Below, one piece after another: positions 20,905-28,719 of a DNA stretch of 64,000 bases. The stretch is taken from positions 1 to 64,000 of the forward strand of contig CAJNDS010001324.1 in the NCBI GenBank assembly GCA_905221605.1, read 5' to 3'. Each line of letters starts with the position of its first letter. The stretch's first letter is position 1. The notes under the pieces were generated by a model. The model ran no database searches. It was not told the DNA's origin and was given only the letters and a program-made list of their open reading frames with translations. The translations under genes were made by a program, and so were the position numbers. This DNA comes from Symbiodinium natans. Lineage: Eukaryota; Sar; Dinophyceae; Suessiales; Symbiodiniaceae.

Positions 20905-22690
20905 CTCTGAATCAGCGTCCTTACGTTAAGGGCACCGTGAAAAAAACAAGACCCCCAAAAGGGGACCTTGACTTCGCGAACGAACCCCGCAAAGGGAAGT
21001 GCCGGGCTCGAAGGGTTCAAAAGAACCTATACTCCGCACAAGCCCCCGACACCCATCCGAAACCCAACAACCTGCCTATAACCAAAAAAAGTCTGGGGTT
21101 TCAGTTCTTTGTTTGGTGCAGGGTTGGGAGTTCCAGGAAAGTTGAGGGTTTCTGGCTTCACGCGGTTAGGGAAACTTGGGGCTTTCAAAGCCTCAGGCTT
21201 TAGGGAACTCTGGGGCTCTCAGGACCATTCAGGCGAAGCAAGTTCCGGGAAGCTTGGGATTGCGGCTCCGGGGGCGTCAGGGCCGCTGATGGCGGTTTCA
21301 ATTTCGGCCTTTTGGGTTCAGGACTTCTTCTATGGGTTCCGCTTCCTGAAGCTACACGTCTACCATGATCGACCCTTCGGCTAAGGGGTTTTGGAGTCTC
21401 TGGGTATCACTGGGGGTTTCTTGCTCATGGTTATCGTATTAAAACTTGAATTTCTATTCCCTATTGAGTTTAAGTACCCGTAAAAATGCAAAATGATACC
21501 CCGCTATGACAAACGTTTAGGGTTGCAGCGTCCAGAACACGGGCCTGCGGTGGTGCGCCGGAGGCCATGGCTCGGAAATGCCGTCCACCTAAACGTGTAA
21601 CGTCTGCTGCTGCTTGCGGACACTGCGTCTTCAAGCTCAAGGCTGGCACACCTGCTGTGTGAGCTATGACTGTGCGTTGGTGGTGGAAGGGACGATAAGC
21701 GCATCTGTTCCTGCTGGTGACCCTCTGCAGCATTGAACAGGAAAGGGAAGTGCTTTGCATCAAAGAAGAGCTCAGGCAACAAGGGGTAACTGACAGGCAA
21801 GGAAAGACACAACGCCCCTGCTCCCTTTCTTTCTATGTAAACCATTGCAAAATTATGGCAGGTGGGCCAGCAGCCCACCATGGTCACGAATTCCAGGGTG
21901 CTTTGCGTCTCTGCTTGTCTGTACCAAGGGCAGAAGCACCCGGTCAAGAGACGGTAGCTACGACCAGGGAAGCGGAGCCAAGGGGCAGCAAAACTGCATT
22001 GGGAGATGTCGAAGAGGGGCCTACTGGGGTCCTGGGCTTCCTACAACCTTATGAAAAGCGGCCCAGGTCACAACATTCCTGGCTTTAGGCGTCAGTGGAC
22101 TGACCACTGGAGCAAAAGGCAGTCCAGGTTGCTCAGCATCCAGAATCTGTCAAAATCCGGCACCAGCAAGATGCTCCAAACCTGCACCTGCTTCGTACTG
22201 GTAGCGTGTTGCGCTGAGCGCCAAGGGCACCCACCGGAGCAAAAGAAAGCAACAAAGCCAATGTGATGAGGGCCCCTTGAGGGATGCTGCGTGTTACGTA
22301 CCTGATCTCACAGCTGGTGCGACGCAGGCGCATCCAAATAAAGCAGCGTTTTGGCCACGTGACTTTAAAAAGCAACCAAACGCCGAACCAAACGACGTCC
22401 ATCGGCACATGCAAGGGGGCTCGAACACCCAATGATGGGATTTTTCAGATCTTCCATCCATGCATTGTTTTGGAAGCAAAGATTTTGAAAGCCTGCGCCG
22501 CTGACTCTTGCTATTTGCAAGTAGAGCCGCAGCACAGGATAGTCAAGTTGTTCACAACACAGCCTATCTACAATCTGGCAGTGTGTTCAGGCTACGAAGC
22601 ACACTGTTTCTCAATCAACGCCGCTTGGGGATCACACAAAGACAGTCTCCTCCCTGTCAGGGCTGGATCTACCTGGTCGGGGACCAACCC
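20905..22690. other. No firm gene; candidate exons only
   Basis: The minus frame at about 21720-21860 (VYIERKGAGALCLSLPVSY then PLLPELFFDAKHFPFLFNA) looks coding. Weaker frames lie at 22130-22230 and 22290-22400. There is no array between 20.9 and 22.68 kb except short TTGAGGG-like traces. Confidence 0.35.
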
Positions 22691-22732
22691 TAAACCCCAA
22701 ACCCCAAACCCCCAGACCCCAAACCCGAAACC
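22686..22732 (-). repeat. Short CCCTAAA/CCCCAAA tract
   Basis: Five to six degenerate units. Confidence 0.8.
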
Positions 22733-22779
22733 AGGACATGGTGGCAACATGTGGTGTTTCCGTGGGCTGCTTCCGGGGC

Positions 22780-23075
22780 TGCCACCAGCTCCACCAGCAC
22801 CAGCTCCACCAGCTCCGCCATGACGCTTCCAGCGGCAGAGGTGGCAGTGGTCGCAGAGGAGCCCATCCTTGCAGCCCTTCGGCTTTGAGTTGTACTTGCA
22901 GGGTGGCCTCGGCTGAGTTCGAAATTTTCGGCGAGTGCGCGCAGGGGCGCGGGGGCACGCGCGCTGTGGCCTCCCGCTCTGTCCTTTCCACGTCTGGGCT
23001 CCCGACTTACAGGACACGGGATGTCCGATGGAGCCTACGGAAGGGTATTCGCCCTCTGAGCTCGGTCTCCGCATG
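22780..23075 (-). CDS. CCCH-type zinc-finger protein of a dinoflagellate-abundant family (two exons)
   Basis: Exon ~23075-23012 reads EYPSVGSIGHPVSC and is followed by GTAAGT. After about 105 bp the second exon (~22905 downwards) reads PCKYNSKPKGCKDGLLCDHC then HLCRWKRHG and a Gly/Ala-rich tail. The pairing of (S)VGSxGHPxxC with a C-x8-C-x5-C-x2-C/H finger is, as I recall, very common in dinoflagellate predicted proteins, some annotated as C3H1 RNA-binding. The reading phase across the intron was not solved cleanly. The role is probably RNA binding (family inference). Confidence 0.65.
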
Positions 23076-23239
23076 GCGCCGGGTGGCACTGGAGCCTCGG
23101 CTCTACACTGGCACACCCCCCCACAGCCTCGCGCACCCTCACGCTTCTTCGCTAGTCCAGTGCCGGGCAACATTGACCGCTGAAGATGCTGGGCCCAAGC
23201 TCTGCCTTAACCACAGAGCGCAGTGCCAAAAATGAAAGG

Positions 23240-23425
23240 AGCAAGCCATAGCAAGCCTTTTGCATGCCATTCCCGGATCCCAACCCTTCCCCAAGGCTTT
23301 CGCAGGGGCGCCAAGTAGTTCGGGTCTGGTTCCATGAAGACGCACTCATGGCCTCGAAACGGCGGCACTAGTGCGGTGATGACAGGCACACGAATGCAGT
23401 CAAGCAGCAGAATTTGCACGAGTTG
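23240..23425 (-). CDS. Candidate exon, unknown
   Basis: Strongly protein-like minus frame: LRQLVQILLLDCIRVPVITA, LVPPFRGHECVFMEPDPNY, LAPLRKPWGRVGIREWHAKG. It starts next to the CCCH exons but has no recognised domain. Confidence 0.55.
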
Positions 23426-23514
23426 CCTTAGCAAGTGGCCGCTAGCTCCCGCTGGCTCCGGTCGGTCTGTGTCTGTGTGAGTGCAATGTTTCTGGCCATA
23501 CCCGCGACGAATTC

Positions 23515-23790
23515 TCAGGCAGGGGCCTTCACGACAGCCACCCCTCCGCCGATGAAAGCGACACGCAGGCTTGCCTTAAGGACGTACTTTGGAACTGCAT
23601 GTAAGCGTAAATATAAATGTCTATATATATATATATCTATCTATCCATCTCTACTTCTCTGATGCAAAAGCCTCAAATGCACGCAGGCTGCATCTGTTGG
23701 GATGTCCTTGCGTTCCAATGGAAAAGTTATTCTTGTCCAAAGATGGCGTTGCCATGGCCGCCATGCATGGGCCAAGGCCTGCAAGAGCTT
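23515..23790 (-). CDS. Candidate exons, including a second SIGTxGHPxxC segment
   Basis: At ~23680-23785 the minus frame reads LDKNNFSIGTQGHPNRC, the same signature that precedes the CCCH finger at 23.0 kb. At ~23520-23600 it reads YVLKASLRVAFIGGGVAVVK. A (TA/TATC) microsatellite lies between (23617-23650). These may be upstream exons of the CCCH gene or of a neighbouring paralogue. Confidence 0.4.
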
Positions 23791-23795
23791 CTGAT

Positions 23796-24011
23796 GAACC
23801 CTAAACCCTAAACCCTAAACCTTAAACCATAGAGAAGATGCAAGAAGGACGGCCTGGTGAAACTAAAGCCTTCCGTTCCTGACTGTTCTCCAAAAAAAAC
23901 CAATGCGCTCGAACCATGTTCCGCTGGGCTTTCTAGTAGCTGGACGGATTGGAACCCTAAACCCTAAACCCTAAACCCCAAACCCTAAACCCTAAACCCT
24001 AAACCCTAAAG
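23796..24011 (-). repeat. Two TTTAGGG arrays (23796-23830 and 23952-24011)
   Basis: Four and eight CCCTAAA units on plus. Confidence 0.95.
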
Positions 24012-24570
24012 GCCCGAGGCCTTCGTGCATCCACTTCGGCAAGACGGTGGGCAGGTCCTCGTGAAGCACCTGTCCGTTGATCGGAGTCCGCGGTCGCCGA
24101 GGATCTTCGAATGTAGGGTTTAGAGTTTAGGGTTTAGGGGTTAGGGTTTAGGGTTTAGGGTTTAGGGTTTAGGGTTTAGGGTTTAGGGTTCAGGGTTTAG
24201 GGTTTAAGGTTAATGATCTGAGCACGAAATTTCCACAGGCCTCTCCCACTTGAAGCGGACACAGCCCAACCGGCTGATGGTCCACATTTGCACGATGTTG
24301 TGCTACCCTCTCCTGGCCGGAACTGTCCAGTTCCAATGAGCGGCGTTGCTTCGGGGTTCCCATCGTAATCCGAGGCCTTTGATCTCGGGTTCCCAAACGG
24401 CCAAAATCTACAGAACTACCCTTCTCTCCACTGTACCCTAAACTCTAAACCCTAAACCCTAAACCCTAAACCCCCCCTGGCCTCCTGAACAAGCCTCTGT
24501 AGCTTGGCTTCCAAATCTCGCTTCAAAGAGTCGGCATCAATGACACTCTTCATGGCCTCGGGTTAACCGT
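24012..24570 (-). CDS. Three candidate exons separated by arrays, unknown protein
   Basis: In gene order: ~24567-24482 (EAMKSVIDADSLKRDLEAKL then QRLVQE), ~24400-24220 (HWNWTVPARRGWHNIVQMWT or an alternative open frame) and ~24108-24012 (FEDPRRPRTPINGQVLHEDL then PTVLPKWMHEGLG). The first and last are clearly protein-like. No family is recognised. Confidence 0.5.
24113..24215 (+). repeat. TTTAGGG array (about 14 units)
   Basis: Mostly perfect units between two candidate exons. Confidence 0.95.
24434..24474 (-). repeat. TTTAGGG array (about 6 units)
   Basis: CCCTAAA on plus. Confidence 0.95.
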
Positions 24571-24574
24571 CACT

Positions 24575-24742
24575 TAAGGTTTAGGGTCTAGGGTTTAGGG
24601 TTTAGGGTTTAGGGTTTGGGGTTTGGGGTTTGGGGTTTGGGGTTTGGGGTTTGGGGTTTGAGGTTTGGGGTTTCGGGTTTCGGGTTTGGGGTTTGGGGTT
24701 TAGGGTTTAAGGTTTATATAGGGTTTAGGGTTTAGGGTTCCA
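24575..24742 (+). repeat. TTTAGGG array with TTTGGGG block
   Basis: About six to eight consecutive TTTGGGG units (24615-24660) inside TTTAGGG. Confidence 0.95.
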
Positions 24743-24749
24743 TGCGCAG

Positions 24750-25440
24750 CGCGTCAGGGCATCTTAGGCAGAGCAGGCTCAGCTGCCGACAGCAAGCTGC
24801 GCGGGGCGCGACACAGGGCGAAGGAAGAAGAGGGAGAAGAATCTTCGAGGTTGAGTCGGCCCGGCTTCAGCTCGGCCCAACTCATCTGCGCATTACCTTA
24901 CATGGTCGTGACAGACACACGCAACTTCAGCTGGGTGTTTAGGATTTGGGGGGTGGGTACCTTCATGATAAGGGAATCCTACGATTTTGGGGACTGCAGT
25001 ATATTCGGGGTCCCGTATGTTCGTGAACCCCGCAGATCTCGTGCAGGCCAGCAGCCGTGGCAGGACGCCGCGGCGTTTTACAGCGCGGAGAGCTGGAGCC
25101 AAAGCTACCGACGTATCTCCATGCAAAGCCACTTGGGGGTTTACGATAACAGGGAGGGTACCTTATTGGGGTCCTGATTATGAGGGGATCCTACTATTTG
25201 GGGTCTATATTTGGGGTCCCTCATTTTCGTAAGTGCCCACTGGCAAGCATGCCGAAGCCCAGGAGCACCCTGGTCACTCATCGCGTTCAATTTCTTTGTC
25301 ACCGCCAGCTTCAAACTTTGCGGTCAAGATCCACTTGATCCGACCACCGGACCGGAACAGGTACAATCTTTGGTCCTGGCCGCTCCGAAGATCGCTGCGC
25401 GCAGACTTTGCTGCACAAGCCATTATCAGGCCCAAGGAAC
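24750..25440 (-). CDS. Candidate exons, two flanked by family-A elements
   Basis: Minus segments: ~25400-25275 (LRSGQDQRLYLFRSGG then RIKWILTAKFEAGG and DKEIERD), ~25133-25035 (VALHGDTSVALAPALRAVKR then RGVLPRLLACTR, or the alternative frame FAWRYVGSFGSSSPRC) and ~24935-24750 (TQLKLRVSVTTM and MSWAELKPGRLNLEDSS). A family-A element lies immediately on each side of the middle segment. Removing 25134-25255 as GCCA|GT...AAG|TGG keeps the VALHGD frame open. Function unknown; more than one gene is possible. Confidence 0.45.
24935..25034. mobile_element. Family-A element, left of exon 25035-25133
   Basis: GGTACCTTCATGATAAGGGAATCCTACGATTTTGGGG and TTCGGGGTCCC follow the family-A order; both ends are worn. 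Confidence 0.65.
25134..25246. mobile_element. Family-A element, right of exon 25035-25133
   Basis: GGTACCTTATTGGGGTCC, GGGGATCCTACTATTTGGGG and TTTTCGTAAGTGCCC. Terminal AGTGG is present on both sides (short direct repeat). Confidence 0.75.
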
Positions 25441-25499
25441 CTCCTGAGCCGCTCGCCTACTCTTAACCCTCAAAGTGCCTTCTCAAGGCTTCAAGGAGC

Positions 25500-25828
25500 T
25501 ACGAGGCTCCCTCAGCCTCGGCGGTCCACATCCGTGTCTGGCGCCAAGTGTCGAAAGCCACCTGCAGCCGCACGCCTGCGAACACAGCAGGGGCCTTCTC
25601 AGATTCTCCGAAGTCTGGTATCTCAGACAGCTTCCCTTCCCCCGGACATTCCACCGGCTCTGGTATGATAAGGAAGGCTGCTTAAATTACTTGGGAGTCT
25701 CCCTATGATTACGGGGGCCGAGTCCCGGTGCCCGAAGTGGACGTCGCCTTTGTGGCTGCGGAGCTGGTAGAGCGTTGCCAGGCACGCCAGGCACGGAGCA
25801 TAGGACAGGTAGACCCGCACCTGCCCGA
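25500..25828 (-). CDS. Last exons of a protein with a deaminase-like Zn motif (tentative)
   Basis: Exon ~25828-25745 reads VRVYLSYAPCLACLATLYQL. After a short intron, exon ~25665-25500 reads GKLSEIPDFGESEKAPAVFA then GVRLQVAFDTWRQTRMW and ends at a TAG near 25500. PCxxC after a hydrophobic strand, then an alternating strand-helix, resembles the second zinc motif of the cytidine-deaminase fold, which dinoflagellate PPR-type proteins often carry. The HxE half was not found. It could instead be an unrelated CxxC protein. Confidence 0.45.
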
Positions 25829-25875
25829 GGGCTTAGGGTTTAGGGTTCAGGGTTCAGGGTTTAGGGTTTAGGCCA
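25829..25875 (+). repeat. TTTAGGG/TTCAGGG array
   Basis: About six units adjoining the deaminase-like exon. Confidence 0.9.
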
Positions 25876-25941
25876 TTCCCGGGGCTTATAGGGCGTCTAA
25901 AACAGCTTCTGAGCAGCTGAGGATGTTTTTAGAGGGTGTAG

Positions 25942-26122
25942 GTTGGGATGTTCAACCTTATACTGACAGTCCTTAATTCAGATTATGGTACCCCCCGCTT
26001 AGAATCCCTACTAAGGACTGGTAGCATAAGGGGGAACATCCCACACCTAAACCCTAAACCCTAAACCCTAAACCCTAAACCCTAAACCCTAAACCCTAAA
26101 CCCGAAGGGGTGAACATCCCAA
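25942..26122. mobile_element. Family-C element with a TTTAGGG array next to a duplicated terminus
   Basis: Element 25942-26043 (TGGGATGTTCAACCTTATAC ... AAGGGGGAACATCCCA). It is followed by nine CCCTAAA units (26046-26104) and then a second copy of the terminus, AAGGGGTGAACATCCCA (26105-26121). The array is therefore bounded by a ~16 bp direct repeat. Confidence 0.8.
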
Positions 26123-26124
26123 GG

Positions 26125-28440
26125 TGTGGGGCTGAGAGTTAAACTCAAAAAGCGTGGCCTGGCCAGAGTCCAGGCCAACTGCCTGCAATGCACCGCTCTC
26201 GTCTGCTTGTGCGCTGCTTAGGGTTTAGGGTTTAGGGTTTAGGGTTTAGGGTTTAGGGTCTAGGGTCTAGGGTCTAGGGTCTAGGGTCTAGGGTCTAGGG
26301 TTTAGGGTTTAGGGTTGAGGGTTTCGGGCTCAACCCTCAGTACCCCTGAAGTCTTCTCAGCACCGCGCGGCTACAACCTCGGAGAGCAGCTGCCTTGGGT
26401 CAACGCAGGTGGGTAGTTCTGTGAGTTAGAGCCCCTTTTGGGTCCTTCATGCCCTAAACCCTGAACCCTGAACCCTAAACCCTAAACCCTAAACCCTAAA
26501 CCCTAAACCCTAAACCCGAAACCCTAAACCCTAAACCCTAAACCCTCTGAAAAGGGACCCCAAAAGAGAACCATACTTTCACGTGCTGGCATCTGAGGCC
26601 CTCGCGAATGCTTCTCTTGGCTCAAGGCCAAGGCACTATCCTGCATCTTGAGGAGAGGATTTTGGGTTCTTGGCCAAAAAAGAACCAAAAAAAGACCCGA
26701 CCCTAAACCCTAAACCCTAAACCCTAAACCCTAAACCCTAAACCCTAAACCCTAAACCCTAAACAAAAAAGGAGCAACGACTGCGTTTCAGTCCAGGGAG
26801 AAAGGGAGCAGCCAAGTGCGGCAACCATCGTCGGCACCCAAGGCCTCAGTTTCCCAATCGCCCGGTTCTTAGTAGGGAATGAGGGCTTTAGGGTTTAGGG
26901 TTTAGGGTTTAGGGTTTAGGGTTTAGGGTTTAGGGTTTAGGGTTTAGGGTTTAGGGAGGGATTAAAGGGTATATATAGGGCCCTCATTTCCTCATTCCCA
27001 ACTAAGATCCAGCCAGTAATCCTCCCGAGTCGGCACCCGTTCAGGGCTTCAGGGCTTTGAGGGTTTCAGGATTTAAGGCTTAAGAATCAGGGGGTCTGGG
27101 TTCTAGGGTTTTAGGGCTTTAAGCTTTTAGGGTTTTGGGGCTCTAGGGTTTTAGGGTTTTAGGGTTTTAGGGTTTTAGGGTCTTAGGGGCTTAAGGTTCA
27201 GGGCTTAGGGTTTTTTTAGGGGTTGGGGGTTTGTGTTCAGGGGTCTCAGGATGCCCGAGAATCAGAATCTGGGGCTGGGCCCTAAACCCTAAACCCTAAA
27301 CCCTAAACCCTAAACCCTAAACCCTAAACCCTAAACCCTAAACCCTAACACACAGATGCAGGCACGTGGCAACGAAGCCACGGCTGTGGCCTGGCCAAGC
27401 CACTGCCCCCATGTCAAGAGCAAAGTTGGCTAAATCCCCGTTGTTTTTGCAGCACTTCAAGGTTTAGGGTTTAGGGTTAGGGTTTAGGTTTTAGGGTTTA
27501 GGGTCCGCGGCAGTCACCACAGCCCTTTAAGACTAGGAGCACAGGTGACACTGAAGACAAGTTGCCATAGTCTCATGCGGAACAGGAGTGGGGGGGAGGG
27601 GTGAGGGGGGGGGGGGGGGCGTGTGTTGCAGGTGCAGATGCCACGAAAAGCTGCTGTATAGCAATGCGAAACCCAATATCCCATGGCAATGACGGACTTT
27701 GCACAAGAACAACTGCAGCAACCCTACCTTGCATCCCTTTTGCTGTCAGGATCAAGCACGTCATCCTCCCCAGATCCCCTATCCTATGTATGCATGTAGC
27801 AGCGACTGGGCGGCCTCCATTCAAGCCCCCATCTGCTGCAGACCTGGGAAATCTTATCCATGCACTCTTCTGGATGCCTTCCCTGAAGCCATATGGTGGC
27901 TTCCGAAATTAGATGAAAGTAGGGGAGTACCTTATTGAGGTCCTTATCTTAAGGGAACCCTACTACTATTTGGGGGTCGACTTTAGGGGTCCCCCCTATT
28001 TTCGTACGCCCCATATCACAGCAACCCGCCTGTATGAGATGCAGCGGGCTTGCAGGCGTAGAGAGGGATCGTCCAGAAAGAAAGGACCTGGAGAGCTGGT
28101 GCGGCAACATTGGCGACGTCGGACACTCTGCTTGGAGGTTCAGGGTACTTATAGCCCCAATTCTAACTGCACTTATAAGCCCCTTTTAAGTCCGCTAGGT
28201 CAGAAGTTAGAAGTAGACTTGTGATTGGGGTTATGAGTACCCCTGTAGCCGTACGAGCCACGCCTCCCTCCGACTCCGTGGGAAGCTCTCGCCGCACCCG
28301 CAACTGCGCGTGCGGCATCCACGGCTGCCCTTCTCGGGCAAGCTGCCTCAGGCGTCGCTAGGTGGGCCAACAACTTCGAGGACTTCCATGGACTTCCCAT
28401 CCTCTTTAGGGCACCCGCAGCTGCAGCAAAGCTGACGTGG
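26125..28440 (-). CDS. Series of candidate exons alternating with arrays and elements
   Basis: Protein-like minus segments, listed from high to low coordinate: ~28440-28255 (SPWKSSKLLAHLATPEAACP), ~28140-28020 (RVSDVANVAAPALQVLSFWT), ~27900-27780 (PPYGFREGIQKSAWIRFPRS), ~27440-27355 (NNGDLANFALDMGAVAWPGH then SRGFVATCLHL), ~26860-26770 (ALGADDGCRTWLLPFSLD), ~26690-26590 (LLKMQDSALALSQEKHSRGP), ~26410-26355 (CVDPRQLLSEVVAAR) and ~26210-26125 (ADESGALQAVGLDSGQATLF). They probably feed into the deaminase-like end at 25.5 kb, but junctions are unproven. No domain is recognised in the individual pieces. Confidence 0.45.
26216..26330 (+). repeat. TTTAGGG array with six TCTAGGG units
   Basis: TCTAGGG repeats without interruption at 26259-26300. 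Confidence 0.95.
26408..26582. mobile_element. Family-G element whose centre is a TTTAGGG array
   Basis: Left arm GTGGGTAGTTCTGTGAGTTA then GAGCCCCTTTTGGGTCC; right arm GAAAAGGGACCCCAAAAGAG then AACCATAC. Between them (26453-26548) lie about 13 CCCTAAA units where the best copy (19.9 kb) has a unique 20-30 bp loop. Confidence 0.75.
26699..26767 (-). repeat. TTTAGGG array (about 10 units)
   Basis: Nearly perfect CCCTAAA units on plus. Confidence 0.95.
26858..27015. mobile_element. Family-D element with a TTTAGGG array inside
   Basis: Left arm GGTTCTTAGTAGGGAATGAG, right arm CTCATTCCCAACTAAGATCC. About 11 TTTAGGG units (26884-26956) and ATTAAAGGGTATATATAGGG lie between. Intact copies at 42.6 and 44.2 kb lack the array. 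Confidence 0.8.
27040..27245 (+). repeat. Degenerate TTTTAGGG array
   Basis: Includes about five TTTTAGGG 8-mers near 27144-27180, then TTTGGGG-like decay. Confidence 0.85.
27279..27350 (-). repeat. TTTAGGG array (about 10 units)
   Basis: CCCTAAA on plus. Confidence 0.95.
27460..27507 (+). repeat. TTTAGGG array (about 6 units)
   Basis: Includes TTAGGG and TTTTAGGG variants. A G-run lies 100 bp downstream (27591-27618). Confidence 0.9.
27903..28012. mobile_element. Family-A inverted-repeat element
   Basis: TTCCGAAATTAG, GTACCTTATTGAGGTCC, CCCTACTACTATTTGGGGG and TCCCCCCTATTTTCGTACG, in family-A order. Confidence 0.75.
28138..28252. mobile_element. Family-E inverted-repeat element
   Basis: Left GGTTCAGGGTACTTATAGCC, right GGGGTTATGAGTACCCCTG. 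An internal near-palindrome (CTAACTGCACTTATAAG / AAGTAGACTTGTGATT) is present. Relatives at 38.9 and 39.45 kb. Confidence 0.7.
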
Positions 28441-28644
28441 TAAACTCTTCACTCAGCATGACCTGTTCTGGCTCGAACCAGGTCTGACATGCCGCTGTGA
28501 GCGTAAGCGGGCTTCATGATGCTTCATGCAAAAGAGAAGCAAGCAAAACAGCAGCAAGTGTTCTCTGAGCGTCCGGGCTTTCTGCAGCTGAGTGCCCTTC
28601 AGCATCGGTTTGGCCATCCTTGACATCGTTTCTGCTGCCGAGAG

Positions 28645-28712
28645 TTTACGGTTTAGGGTTGAGGGTTTCGGGGTTAGGGTTTAGGGTTTAGGGTTTGGGG
28701 TTTGGGGTTTGG
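28645..28712 (+). repeat. TTTAGGG/TTTGGGG array
   Basis: About nine units. Confidence 0.9.
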
Positions 28713-28719
28713 ACCTCCC

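Noticed and set aside
26590-26640. TTGGCTCAAGG as a relict dinoflagellate spliced leader
   Set aside because: Wrong strand for the local genes and only the last ten bases match; it lies inside a protein-like segment.
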